A DNA stretch of 64,000 nucleotides, from contig NZ_CM001442.1 in NCBI RefSeq assembly GCF_000244915.1, forward strand, positions 6,076,001 to 6,140,000. Direction: 5' to 3'. Shown here in pieces: positions 51,675-60,587 of the stretch. Position 1 is the first letter of the stretch. Each line of letters begins with the position of its first letter. Under the pieces are notes generated by a model, which saw nothing but the letters and a program-made list of their open reading frames with translations, ran no database searches and was not told the DNA's origin. The stretch is from Bradyrhizobium sp. WSM471 (GTDB lineage: Bacteria > Pseudomonadota > Alphaproteobacteria > Rhizobiales > Xanthobacteraceae). Both the position numbers and the translations under genes were made by a program.

Positions 51675-53540
51675 TCAGTAGCCGAACGCGCGAGGCAATG
51701 CCGTGCTGAGCCATGGCACGAACGCGATCACGAGCAGGCAAAGGAACAACAGGCCGAGATAGCCCATGATCGGTTTCACAGTCTGCTCGATCGGCACGTT
51801 GCCGATCAGGCAGGCGCCGTAGAGCCCGAGCCCGAGCGGCGGCGCGAACAGGCCGATGCCCATCGCGATCACGAGCACCACGCCGAAATGCAGGGGATCG
51901 ATGCCGAGTTGCACGGCCACCGGCAGCAGCAACGGCCCGAAGATGATCAGCGCGGCCGCGCCCTCCAGCACCGAGCCCATCACGATCAGCACGCCGATCG
52001 CGAGCAGGATGAACAGCCAGGTGCCGCTGGTCTTGGACAATCCCAGCATGAAATCGCCGACCGCATGCGGCACCTGCTGCAGGGTCAGCGTGAACGCCAG
52101 CGATTGCGCCGCGGCAACGATGAACAGCACGAGCCCCGCGCGCGTCGCCCCCTGCACAAAACTGTGCGCGGCCGATGTAAAGCTGAGCTCGCGGAACACG
52201 ACACTGCCGACGACGAGCGCATAGGCCACCGCGAAGGCGGATATCTCGGTCGCGGTGGCAAAGCCGCTCTTGAAGCCGAAGAAGATCATGAAGATCAGGC
52301 CGAACGAGGCGATCGCGCCGCTCCACAGGCCCGACACCGGCATCTGCGGCGCGACCTCCTCGGCATCAGCCGCAGTCTCAGCCGGAGTCTTGCCGAAGAT
52401 GATCGAGACGGCGATCAAGGCCAGCGCCATCAGCGCCGCCGGCAACAGCCCTGCGACGAACAGGCCGCCGATCGACAGGTTCGCGACGAAGCCCAGGATG
52501 ATCAAATTGATGCATGGCGGAATGGTCTCCGCCATCACGGCGGAGGCCGCGAGCAGCGCCACCGCGCCGCCCGGATTCTGCTTGGAGCGGCGCGCCGCCG
52601 GAATCAGCACGGAGCCGACCGCCGCGACGTCAGCCATCTTCGAACCGGAGATGCCGGAGAACAGCACCATCGAGGCCACCATCACGACGTTCAAACCGCC
52701 GCGCATGCGCCCGACCCCGCGCTGCAACAGCTCAATCAGCCGCACCGACATGCCGTTGGCTTCCATGAGGTAGCCGACGAGAATGAAGAAGGGAATCGCG
52801 AGCAGCACGAAATTGTCGATGCCGCGCGCCATCTGCTGGGCGAAGATCACGCCGGGCAGCGCGCCCTCGACCCAGATGAAGATCAGCGCGGCCAGCGCCA
52901 GCGCAAAGCCGATCGGCAACCCGCCGACCAACGTCGCGAAGAAACCGATCAGCATCAGCGTGCCCGCCGAGGGCACCGTGGCGGGCGACAGATAATCCCA
53001 GGCGAGATAGAGGCCGGTCACGACGGCAACCGCAACGAGACCTCTGACGATATCGGGAAGCGGCCTGGCGCAGAGCTGGTCGATCGCAAACACCGTCATG
53101 AACAGCGCGCCGGCGCCCATCGGGTAGAAGGTCAGCTCCAGCGGCAGGCCCGACCCGGTGGTCTGCCCCGCCGTCAGCGAGCCGAGCTTGATGGCATTGT
53201 AGGCGACATAGGCCGAAATCAGCACCACCAGCAATGCACTGGCCGCATCGACCAGCGCGCGCAGCCGGACTGGCGCCAGGTCGCGGAAGAAGGAGACGCC
53301 GACATTCTCGCCGCGCGCGAGCGCGCTCGCCGCGCCGAAGAAGGCCGAGCCGACCATCAGGCCGCGCGCCACGTCATCGGACCACTCCACCGGCGCGTTG
53401 AAGCAGAAGCGCAGCACCACGGAACCGCAGACGACGACCAGATCCGCGGCCAGCAAAACGGCCGCGATTGCGTCGCTGACGCGAAGCAGCAGGGCGATGC
53501 TCCCGTGGCGGCCGCCCGAGAGAGGTACGGCAGCTGTCAT
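51675..53540 (-). CDS. TRAP transporter fused small (DctQ) and large (DctM) membrane subunits
   Basis: The product is 621 aa from ATG 53540 (MTAAVPLSGGRHGSIALLLR). Residues 1-150 form a four-helix DctQ-like part (LRFCFNAPVEWSDDVARGLM). Residues ~190-621 form the DctM part with 12 or so helices, LMLIGFFATLVGGLPIGFAL at the start and signatures FFILVGYLMEANG and SGSKMADVAAVGSVLIPA. DctQM fusions are known in this family. With DctP it would make a sodium-driven importer for organic acids. The order dctP-dctQM-dehydrogenase fits one operon. Confidence 0.92.
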   Translation of the reverse strand: MTAAVPLSGGRHGSIALLLRVSDAIAAVLLAADLVVVCGSVVLRFCFNAPVEWSDDVARGLMVGSAFFGAASALARGENVGVSFFRDLAPVRLRALVDAASALLVVLISAYVAYNAIKLGSLTAGQTTGSGLPLELTFYPMGAGALFMTVFAIDQLCARPLPDIVRGLVAVAVVTGLYLAWDYLSPATVPSAGTLMLIGFFATLVGGLPIGFALALAALIFIWVEGALPGVIFAQQMARGIDNFVLLAIPFFILVGYLMEANGMSVRLIELLQRGVGRMRGGLNVVMVASMVLFSGISGSKMADVAAVGSVLIPAARRSKQNPGGAVALLAASAVMAETIPPCINLIILGFVANLSIGGLFVAGLLPAALMALALIAVSIIFGKTPAETAADAEEVAPQMPVSGLWSGAIASFGLIFMIFFGFKSGFATATEISAFAVAYALVVGSVVFRELSFTSAAHSFVQGATRAGLVLFIVAAAQSLAFTLTLQQVPHAVGDFMLGLSKTSGTWLFILLAIGVLIVMGSVLEGAAALIIFGPLLLPVAVQLGIDPLHFGVVLVIAMGIGLFAPPLGLGLYGACLIGNVPIEQTVKPIMGYLGLLFLCLLVIAFVPWLSTALPRAFGY

Positions 53541-53547
53541 TGCCACG

Positions 53548-54579
53548 TCAGGCCTGCGTGGCGCGGATGATGTCAATGACGGCCTTGGAGTCCGGCCGCG
53601 CCTTGATGAAGTTCTCGATTTGCGGCGCGACGCGCTTCTTGAACGCCTCGCGGTCGCATTCGGCCACCGTCACGCCCTTTTCGGTCAGAGCCGACAGCGC
53701 CTCCTTCTCGACGGCGAGCCCGTGGGTCCGCGTGTCGGCCGCGGCCTTCTTCGCGGCATCGAGAAAACCCTCGCGCAGCTTCGGATCCATGCGGTTGTAG
53801 GTCGCGTCGCTGAAATAGATCGCGAGCGGCGAGAAATTGTGCTGCGTGAGTGCATAGAATTTCGCCGTTTCGAAGAACTTGCTGGCCAGGATGGTCGGCG
53901 GATCGTGCTCCAGCCCGTCCAGCACGCCGGCCTGCAATGCCGTGTAGATTTCGCCGAACGCCAGCGGCGTCGCGGCGGCTCCCATCAGGCGCAGGCATTC
54001 CGTGATGACGGGATTTGGCAGCGTGCGGATCTTGAGACCGGCGAGATCTTCCGGCGTCTTCACCGGCTTCCGCGCCAGCACGCTGCGCGAGCCGAAATTA
54101 TAGGCCCAGGCGATGATGCGGATGTTGCTGCCCTTGAGCAGCGCGTCCTCGATCGGCTTGGCGGCGCCCGAATCGAACGCTTTGGTCTGCTGCGGGAAGC
54201 TCGAGAACAGGAAGCCGAGATCGAAGGTCCCGACCAGCGGCACCAGGTTGGCCGAGATCGACGAGCCCGACACCATGAGGTCGATGACGCCGAGCTTCAC
54301 CGAGTTGATGACATCGATTTCCTGACCCAACTGGTTGTCGGGAAAGAACGCGACCTCGACCTGCTCACCGAGGCCGTTCGCCTTCAGGCTCTTCACGAGA
54401 TTGTCGTAATAGACGCGGCCGTTGGCGAATTTGGGATCGTTCGGCAGCGAGGAGGAGCATTTCAGCTTCAACGTCGCGGCTTCGGCGCGGCCGATGAGTG
54501 CGGGGGAAAACACGAGGCCGGCGGCAAGTCCCGTCGACGACTTGATGAACGCGCGACGGTTCACGGGCACGATGGACAT
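53548..54579 (-). CDS. TRAP transporter substrate-binding protein DctP
   Basis: The 343-aa protein starts at ATG 54579. A Tat-type signal peptide is suggested by NRRAFIKSSTGLAAGLVFSP. The DctP fold includes the arginine that pairs with the substrate carboxylate (in ...GLKIRTLPNPVI), plus a typical LGEIYTALQAGVLDGLEHD stretch near residue 208. It delivers an organic acid to the DctQM subunit 7 bp downstream. The substrate cannot be named by eye. A 428-bp gap upstream separates it from the caspase-like gene. Confidence 0.92.
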   Translation of the reverse strand: MSIVPVNRRAFIKSSTGLAAGLVFSPALIGRAEAATLKLKCSSSLPNDPKFANGRVYYDNLVKSLKANGLGEQVEVAFFPDNQLGQEIDVINSVKLGVIDLMVSGSSISANLVPLVGTFDLGFLFSSFPQQTKAFDSGAAKPIEDALLKGSNIRIIAWAYNFGSRSVLARKPVKTPEDLAGLKIRTLPNPVITECLRLMGAAATPLAFGEIYTALQAGVLDGLEHDPPTILASKFFETAKFYALTQHNFSPLAIYFSDATYNRMDPKLREGFLDAAKKAAADTRTHGLAVEKEALSALTEKGVTVAECDREAFKKRVAPQIENFIKARPDSKAVIDIIRATQA

Positions 54580-55007
54580 GGTGCGGTCTCTCCCCGATTA
54601 TTGTTTTTCGCGCCGCGGACGTTGCCGCAGCCCGTTGCGCGGACTGTATGGCCAAAGCGACGGCGCAGGCAAGACTTGCGGCCGGCCGTTGCAAAGCGGC
54701 ATGTCGCGAAGATCGACGACTTCAGCGCGCGGCGAAACAACCGTGTTTTTTGCGGGATTCTCGCCCAGACCTGCATCGGGCCGATTGTGCGCGAGGATGC
54801 TTTCGCGCGACATCGGCGATCAATCCAATTGGCGCATGGATCAATGCGCGATTCACATGGATAGCTCCAGAACGATGCCGCACCAGCTCTGGCAGACCCC
54901 CTGCCCCTTTTTGCCGCAGCTCAACGTGATCCAGTGCACAGACGGACGCATGGCGGCCACCTAGAAAAGGTGACATTATCGCGCGCATTGCCGATGGAGG
55001 TGACACC
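54580..55007. other. 428-bp divergent intergenic region
   Basis: The region between the dctP start and the caspase-like gene holds their promoters. Short open frames here lack ribosome-binding sites and family signatures. No RNA gene, repeat or operator could be supported; GGAGGTGACACC just before 55008 is the ribosome-binding site of the next gene. Confidence 0.5.
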
Positions 55008-56492
55008 ATGCGCCGTCCAATTCTTCGCAGTTTGTTTCTAGCATCCGGTCTTCTCGCGCTTACGCAATTGACGATTCCGACGGAGGCCGCGGCCGAAGCG
55101 CGGCTCGCACTCGTGATCGGTCAATCGGCCTATCGCACCGTGCCGGAACTGCCCAACGCGGCCAACGACGCCAAGGGCATGACGGAACTGCTCGGCAATG
55201 CCGGCTTCACCGTCACCACGGCATCCAATCTGGCGCAGAACGATATGCGTCAGGCGATCTCGGATTTCGCCGGCAAGGTCAGCGCCAGCGGCGCCGACAC
55301 CGTCGCGCTGGTGTTCTACGCCGGCCACGGCCTCCAGATCGACGGCGAGAACTATCTCGTTCCCGTCGATCTCGACCCCAAGCGCGAAGCCGACATTCCG
55401 CTGCAGGGTGTGCGGCTCAACGACCTGCTCAACACGCTCGGCGCGCTGCCGACACGAGCCCGCATCTTCATGCTCGATGCCTGCCGCAACAATCCGTTCC
55501 CGGCGCTGAGCGGCGCCGGACACGGGCTTGCGATCGTCGACACCAAGGCCGGCGCGCCGGGCTCCTTCATTTCCTATTCGACCTCGCCGGGCTCCGAAGC
55601 CGAGGATGGCTCCGGCATCGACAGTCCCTACACCACCGCGGCGCTGACCGTCGCCAAGCAGCCCAATCTGCCGATCGAGGAAGTGTTCAAGCGCATTCGC
55701 GTCGCCGTGGCGCAATCGACCGACGGACGCCAGATCCCCTGGGAAAGCTCGTCGCTGACGACCGACTTTAAGTTCTTCGGGGGCGACAGCAGCGCTCAGA
55801 CTGCGGTTCCTGGCGCATCCTCCATGGCACTTGCGGGCGGCACGCGCAGCCTCGAGGACTGGCGCAAGGATTTGCAGGGCAAGCCGGCCATGGTCGCCTA
55901 TGAGATGGTGATCACCGACGACACCGTGCCTGCGTATCAGGCCTATATCGAGTTGTATGCTCAGGATACACGTACGCCGCGGCTGCGCACGATCATGGAA
56001 CGCCAGCGCCAGATGCTGGCGTGGGAGCGCGCCACCGCGATCAACACCCGCGCCTCGTTCGAGGCGTATCTGGCGAACTGGGACAACAGCGACCTGGCTG
56101 CGACCGCACGCAGGCTGCTGCTCCGCGTGCAGAACCGCAACTATGTCTTGCCTGCCGCGGTCGCGGCCGCTCCCGCCCCGGTCGCCGTCGCGATGGCGCC
56201 GACCTGCCCGTGCTCGACACCCACAACGCCGGCCTCGCCGGTCAACCCGACAATCGCGCCCGTGATCAAGAAGCGCGTCGACGACACGCCGCCGAAGCGC
56301 AAGGTGGTCGACACGCCGCCCAGGCAGCGCCGGCCGCCGCCTGATGAGGTGATCTACGAGCGCGCGCCGCCACCGGATCGCGGCCCGCCGCCTGGCGCCA
56401 TCATGCAAGGCATCGGTGTCGGGATCGGGATTGGCATGGGAATGGGTGGCGGCCGCGGCGGCGACTATCACAACGACCGCGGCCGGTACTGA
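55008..56492 (+). CDS. secreted caspase-family (peptidase C14) protein
   Basis: The 494-aa protein has a GGAGG site upstream and a signal peptide (MRRPILRSLFLASGLLALTQ, cleavage near AAA-EA). A caspase domain spans about residues 30-255. The catalytic dyad is His107 (VFYAGHGLQ) and Cys159 (MLDACRNNPF). RLALVIGQSAYRTVPELPNA at its start is typical. A helical middle follows, then a long C-terminal Pro/Arg tail (PPKRKVVDTPPRQRR) ending in a Gly-rich region (GIGVGIGIGMGMGGGRGG). The role of such secreted metacaspase-like proteins in Rhizobiales is not known. Confidence 0.92.
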   Translation: MRRPILRSLFLASGLLALTQLTIPTEAAAEARLALVIGQSAYRTVPELPNAANDAKGMTELLGNAGFTVTTASNLAQNDMRQAISDFAGKVSASGADTVALVFYAGHGLQIDGENYLVPVDLDPKREADIPLQGVRLNDLLNTLGALPTRARIFMLDACRNNPFPALSGAGHGLAIVDTKAGAPGSFISYSTSPGSEAEDGSGIDSPYTTAALTVAKQPNLPIEEVFKRIRVAVAQSTDGRQIPWESSSLTTDFKFFGGDSSAQTAVPGASSMALAGGTRSLEDWRKDLQGKPAMVAYEMVITDDTVPAYQAYIELYAQDTRTPRLRTIMERQRQMLAWERATAINTRASFEAYLANWDNSDLAATARRLLLRVQNRNYVLPAAVAAAPAPVAVAMAPTCPCSTPTTPASPVNPTIAPVIKKRVDDTPPKRKVVDTPPRQRRPPPDEVIYERAPPPDRGPPPGAIMQGIGVGIGIGMGMGGGRGGDYHNDRGRY

Positions 56493-56515
56493 GGCTTTCG
56501 CCCACGTCGAGAGAG

Positions 56516-56551
56516 ATGTCCGCGAGCCCATGGCTTGCGGACATTTCTGTT
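56516..56551 (+). terminator. hairpin terminator after the caspase-like gene
   Basis: ATGTCCGC (56516-56523) and GCGGACAT (56537-56544) pair, with AGCC (56525-56528) and GGCT (56532-56535) extending the stem. The tail TTCTGTTG follows. It starts 24 bases past the stop codon. Confidence 0.7.
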
Positions 56552-56558
56552 GATGCGG

Positions 56559-56700
56559 CTCCCGTGCCCCGGACGCAGCGCAGCGCTCTTCGGCGGTGCG
56601 CTGCAGAGCCGGGGCCCATGCAACAGCGCAATGTGCAGCATCCTGGGGCCCGGCTCTGCGCAGCAACGCTACGCGCTGCAGCGCGTCCGGGACACGGGAG
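56559..56700. repeat. 142-bp palindromic repeat of a third family
   Basis: The left arm CTCCCGTGCCCCGGACGC (56559-56576) and right arm GCGTCCGGGACACGGGAG (56683-56700) are near-perfect complements. Inner arms GCAGAGCCGGGGCCCA and TGGGGCCCGGCTCTGC add a second level. It lies between the caspase-like and SulP genes. It has no relation to the CCTTCGAGACG family. Confidence 0.8.
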
Positions 56701-56796
56701 AGTTGCGGATATCCGCCATCCGCCGCCTTCCGATCCGGAAATGCTGTAGTCTGATCGTTCGACGTTCGACGCAGGCCTTCCGGGGACTTCAGCACG

Positions 56797-58464
56797 ATGC
56801 CGCACGACTCTCGCGCCCGAAGCGCATGGCCGCTATTCCGCTCGCTTGCGTCCTATTCGCTACCTGGCGACCTCATGGCCGGCCTGACGCTCGCGGCGAT
56901 CGCAATTCCCGAGCAGATGGCGACCGCACGGCTCGGCGGCTTCGCGCCGCAGATCGGCTTCTTCGCCTTCATGGCGGGGTCGCTCGGCTTTGCGATGCTC
57001 GGCGGCAACCGCTTCCTGTCCTGCGGCGCCGATTCCACGATCACGCCGATCTTCGCCGGCGGTCTGGCGGCGCTGGCCGCCGCCGGCTCACCTGAGTATC
57101 AGGGGCTCGCGATCGCGCTGGCACTGATGGTCGGCGCGATGATGCTGGCCGGAGGCGCCTTCCGCCTTGGCGGCATCGCCAATCTCTTGTCCGTGCCCGT
57201 CATGGTCGGCTTCCTCGCCGGCATCTCCGTCCACATCATCGTCTCGCAATTGCCGGGCGTGCTGGGTCTGGGCTCGCCGACCGGGCCGACGCTCGATCGC
57301 ATCGGTGTGCTCGCAAGCGAGCTCGGCCGCAGCAATCCCTTCACGCTGTGCATCGGCTTCGGTGTGCTGGCCGTGGTCTTCGTCGCCGAGAAGGTCAGCG
57401 CAAAAATCCCGGGCGCGCTGATCGGGCTCGTCGCCGCGACCCTGGCCACGATCGTGCTCGGCCTCGAGAGCAAGGGCGTCAATGTCGTAGGCGCCGTGCC
57501 GGGAACGCTGCCACGGCCGACCTTCCCCGAGCTTGCACCGGAGCAATGGATCCGCCTCGTGCCGCTCGCGTTCGTGATCACGGTCGTGGTGATGGTGCAG
57601 ACTGCGGCGACGACGCGCTCGTTCCCGTCCGATCCCGACAAGCCGGCCGATGTCGATCGCGACTTTCTCGGTGCGGGTGCCGGCAGCGTACTGTCGGGCC
57701 TGTTCGGCGCGTTTCCGGTCAATGCCAGCCCGCCGCGGACGGGCATCGTCGCCGAGACCGGCGGACAATCGCAACTCGCGGGCCTCGCCGCGGCTGCAAT
57801 CATGCTGGCGCTGCTCGCGTTTGGAACGGGATTGCTGCAGCACGTTCCGGACGCAGCCCTCGGCGGCATCCTGCTGTTCGTCGCCCTGCGCATCATCCGC
57901 GTGAAGCAGATCGTCACGATCTTTCGCCAATCCCCGAGCGAATTCCTGCTGATCGCTGCCACCGCCGCGCTGATCGTCGTGCTGCCGATCCAGCAGGGTG
58001 CGTTCCTCGGCATCATGCTGTCGCTGCTGCACGGCATCTGGAGCACGACGCGCGCGCGGCTGGTCGAGTTCGAGCGCGTGCCGGGCACCACAATCTGGTG
58101 GCCGGCGCATCCTCACATCGCCGGCGAGCGGATCGCCGGCGTCGCCGTAATCGGACTGCAGGCGCCGCTGTCCTTCCTCAACGCGCCCGGCTTTCGCAGC
58201 GACGTGACCAAGGTGCTCGGCACGACGCCCCCGCAGCTGCTGGTGCTGGAGGCGAGCGGCATGGTCGAGATCGACTTCACCGCCGCGCAGATCCTGCTCG
58301 ACGTGTTCAGGGCATGCAGCGAACAGGGCGTCACGGTCGCGTTGGCCCGGCTGGAATCAGTGCGCGCGCAGGACGCGTTCGAGCGGTTCAAACTGTTCGA
58401 GGCGCTGCCCCGGCAGAACGTCTTCCACAGCGTCGACGAGGCCGTGCGCAAGCTGGTGAGATAG
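56797..58464 (+). CDS. SulP/SLC26 family anion permease with STAS domain
   Basis: The 555-aa protein has about 11-13 hydrophobic helices. The SulP start motif is LASYSLPGDLMAGLTLAAIAIPEQMATARL, then FSCGADSTITPI near residue 70. A cytoplasmic STAS domain forms the last ~115 residues (VAVIGLQAPLSFLNAPGFRS, VLEASGMVEIDFTAAQILLD). It would carry sulfate or another anion, or bicarbonate. The sequence does not say which. The start is ATG 56797. The gene stands alone, followed by the insertion element. Confidence 0.92.
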   Translation: MPHDSRARSAWPLFRSLASYSLPGDLMAGLTLAAIAIPEQMATARLGGFAPQIGFFAFMAGSLGFAMLGGNRFLSCGADSTITPIFAGGLAALAAAGSPEYQGLAIALALMVGAMMLAGGAFRLGGIANLLSVPVMVGFLAGISVHIIVSQLPGVLGLGSPTGPTLDRIGVLASELGRSNPFTLCIGFGVLAVVFVAEKVSAKIPGALIGLVAATLATIVLGLESKGVNVVGAVPGTLPRPTFPELAPEQWIRLVPLAFVITVVVMVQTAATTRSFPSDPDKPADVDRDFLGAGAGSVLSGLFGAFPVNASPPRTGIVAETGGQSQLAGLAAAAIMLALLAFGTGLLQHVPDAALGGILLFVALRIIRVKQIVTIFRQSPSEFLLIAATAALIVVLPIQQGAFLGIMLSLLHGIWSTTRARLVEFERVPGTTIWWPAHPHIAGERIAGVAVIGLQAPLSFLNAPGFRSDVTKVLGTTPPQLLVLEASGMVEIDFTAAQILLDVFRACSEQGVTVALARLESVRAQDAFERFKLFEALPRQNVFHSVDEAVRKLVR

Positions 58465-58482
58465 TCCTGCTCCGCACTCGAT

Positions 58483-58494
58483 CCTCATCCTGAG
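58483..58494. repeat. left stub of the palindromic repeat interrupted by the IS
   Basis: CCTCATCCTGAG here joins CTGAGGAGCCCGC at 60042 once the element is removed, reconstituting the start of the same unit seen at 62619. Confidence 0.85.
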
Positions 58495-60041
58495 AGGGTG
58501 AGAATCTTTCGTCTAAACGGGCATTTGCCGTAGCCGCTTTGCTATGATTCGATGACGGGGCGAAGCAGGGGCAGATGATGGCTGACGATCAATTGTTCGA
58601 AGACTTGCCCGAGCAGGATAAGCCACTACCCAAGGGACGCGGCGCGGTGCGGTTGCGAGAACCGGAACGCAGCCAGATGAGCATGCAGGTCGCGGCATTG
58701 GACGATCTGGTAGGGGATGATCATCCGGTCCGCGCGGTTTGGTCGTTTGTCGAGGGGCTGGATCTGTCGGCGCTGTACGACGTCATCAAGGCGCGGGAGG
58801 GCGAGCCCGGACATCCGCCGGCCTCGCCGAAGCTGATGCTGGCGCTTTGGCTCTGGGCCACGATCGATGGAGTGGGCAGCGCTCGCCAACTGGACCGGCT
58901 GTGCCGGGATCATCTGATCTATCGTTGGTTGTGCGGCGGAGTGTCGATGAACTATCACAGCCTGTCGAACTTCCGGATCGCCCATATGGCGGTTCTGGAA
59001 CGGCTGCTGACACAGGGCGTCGCGTCGATGGTGGACGCTGGATTGGTGTCGCTCGACACCTTGGCGCAGGATGGTTTGCGGGTGCGCGCGGCGGCCGGAG
59101 CGGGCTCGTTCCGCCGGCGGCCACGGCTTGATGAGTTGAAGACGGCAGCGCAGACGCGGGTGGAGCGCCTGCGCTTTGAAGTCGAGACCGATCCTGCGGC
59201 CGATGATCGGCGTCGGCGTGCGGCAAAGGAGCGTGGCGCCCGCGAGCGTGCGGAGCGGATCGCGGCGGCGCAGGAACGCATGAAGGAGCTGGAAGCCGAG
59301 CGGGAGCGGCGAGAGAAAACCAACAAGAAAGAGGTGGCCAAGCAGAAGTCGCCGCGCGCTTCCACCACCGATGCCGACGCACGGGTGATGAAGATGGCCG
59401 ATGGCGGATGGCGCCCGGCCTACAACACACAGATCGTATCGGCTCCGGAACACCAGGTGATCGTTGCGGTCGATATCGATACCAGCGGCTCGGATCGGGG
59501 CTTGGCCCAGCCGGGGATCGAGATGGTGCATGCCGAAGGCTACCAACCCTCCAACTATCTGGTCGATGGCGGCTTCACCAAAAACGAAGCCATTGAGTGG
59601 GCCCATGCCAACGGTATAAAAGTGTGGTGTCCGCCAGCGCAGACAAAACACGGCACCGACCCTTATGCCCCTAAGAAAGGTGACGGTGTTGGCGTCGCGG
59701 ACTGGCGTGAACGCATGAAGAGCGACGATGGCAAGGCGTTCTACCGGCTGCGTTGCGAACACGAATGCATCAACGCCCATGCCCGACGCATGGGCCTGCG
59801 CCAGTTATCCCTGCGCGGCAAGATCAAGGCCCGCATCCACCTGTTGTGGTTCGCGGTCGCTCACAACATGATGCGCTTCTTCGCCTTACACGCCAAGGCG
59901 CAAGCGGCATAAATAGGCGAGCCCGCACCAATAGGCGCCAACAAAGCCCCCATCAGCGGGCCGGTTCAGCTGAAAACCTTGGGGTCACTGCTCTCCAGGC
60001 AATGCAAAGCTCTCTCGGCGGGAGCGAAACATTCTCAAGCT
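58495..60041 (+). mobile_element. complete IS1182-like insertion sequence
   Basis: The 1547-bp element has ends AGGGTGAGAATCTTTCG (left) and, read inwards, AGCTTGAGAATGTTTCG (right), matching at 14 of 17 positions. A 5-bp CTGAG is duplicated on each side (58490-58494 and 60042-60046). It carries one intact transposase gene. It sits inside a dispersed palindromic repeat. The intact gene and clear target duplication suggest recent insertion. Confidence 0.9.
58575..59912 (+). CDS. IS1182 family transposase
   Basis: The 445-aa DDE transposase starts MMADDQLFEDLPEQDKPLPK with AGGGG upstream. The N-terminal domain (MQVAALDDLVGDDHPVRAVW) is typical. Likely catalytic acids are Asp in DTLAQDGLRVRA (about residue 156), Asp in NYLVDGGFTKNEAI (about 327) and Glu in RLRCEHECINAHARRMGLRQ (about 395). 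A Lys/Glu/Arg-rich coiled coil lies between the first two (about 200-260). It is uninterrupted and probably functional. Confidence 0.9.
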   Translation: MMADDQLFEDLPEQDKPLPKGRGAVRLREPERSQMSMQVAALDDLVGDDHPVRAVWSFVEGLDLSALYDVIKAREGEPGHPPASPKLMLALWLWATIDGVGSARQLDRLCRDHLIYRWLCGGVSMNYHSLSNFRIAHMAVLERLLTQGVASMVDAGLVSLDTLAQDGLRVRAAAGAGSFRRRPRLDELKTAAQTRVERLRFEVETDPAADDRRRRAAKERGARERAERIAAAQERMKELEAERERREKTNKKEVAKQKSPRASTTDADARVMKMADGGWRPAYNTQIVSAPEHQVIVAVDIDTSGSDRGLAQPGIEMVHAEGYQPSNYLVDGGFTKNEAIEWAHANGIKVWCPPAQTKHGTDPYAPKKGDGVGVADWRERMKSDDGKAFYRLRCEHECINAHARRMGLRQLSLRGKIKARIHLLWFAVAHNMMRFFALHAKAQAA

Positions 60042-60142
60042 CTGAGGAGCCCGCAAAGGCGGGCATCTCGAAGGATGGCCGCGGGCGATATCCAGGCCTG
60101 CATGGTTCGAGACGCGCGAAGACGCGCTCCTCACCATGAGGG
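60042..60142. repeat. right part of the interrupted palindromic repeat
   Basis: From CTGAGGAGCCCGC through GGCATCTCGAAGGATGG to GTTCGAGACGCGCGAAGACG and CTCACCATGAGGG it parallels 62619-62720, where the unit is not interrupted. Confidence 0.85.
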
Positions 60143-60174
60143 TCTGGATGCAGTGGAGATCGGGAAAGCCGCCT

Positions 60175-60537
60175 TCACTGCGCCAATGCCGGGTGATCCC
60201 GCTGCACGGTCTCGCGGATCCAGCTGGCGTGGATCGCGCGAAACAGGATCTGCGCCGTCTTGAGGTCGTTTGCTGTCATGCAGAGATCGACGATGCGACG
60301 GACTGCGTCGTCGCGCATCAGTCCGTCCGCGATCTTCATCGCGATTTCCATCGCGACCTTCGCCGCGCGCTCGTAGCGCTCGCTGTCGCGCTTGTCGTTG
60401 CGCGCACTGCTTGCCGCGCTCGCCGCCGCGGCGTCACAGATCGCACGGATGCGCTCGGCGGCCTCGATGTCGCCGAGCGGCCGTTCGATCGCTTCGTCCC
60501 AGATGTCCCGGCGCGTCTTGCGGGCGAACCACTGCAT
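60175..60537 (-). CDS. hypothetical helical protein
   Basis: The 120-aa protein starts MQWFARKTRRDIWDEAIERP with GGAG seven bases before ATG 60537. It is all-helical, charged and soluble, with no Cys motif or membrane segment. Features include AAERIRAICDAAAASAASSA and ADGLMRDDAVRRIVDLCMTA. No family is recognised, but the good ribosome-binding site and codon use support it. It lies 50 bp downstream of the FAD oxidase gene's stop, on the same strand. Confidence 0.7.
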   Translation of the reverse strand: MQWFARKTRRDIWDEAIERPLGDIEAAERIRAICDAAAASAASSARNDKRDSERYERAAKVAMEIAMKIADGLMRDDAVRRIVDLCMTANDLKTAQILFRAIHASWIRETVQRDHPALAQ

Positions 60538-60587
60538 TGCCTGCTCCGTGGTGAGGGAGCGAGCATAAACGGCGGCCGCGCCGCGCG

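Noticed and set aside
51564..53570. 668-aa Gln/Arg/His-rich open frame opposite the TRAP permease
   Set aside because: Mirror of a strongly hydrophobic coding sequence; no domain, and the composition is typical of antisense of membrane proteins.
55038..56795. 585-aa open frame opposite the caspase-like gene
   Set aside because: Antisense frame; the plus-strand gene has signal peptide, dyad and ribosome-binding site.
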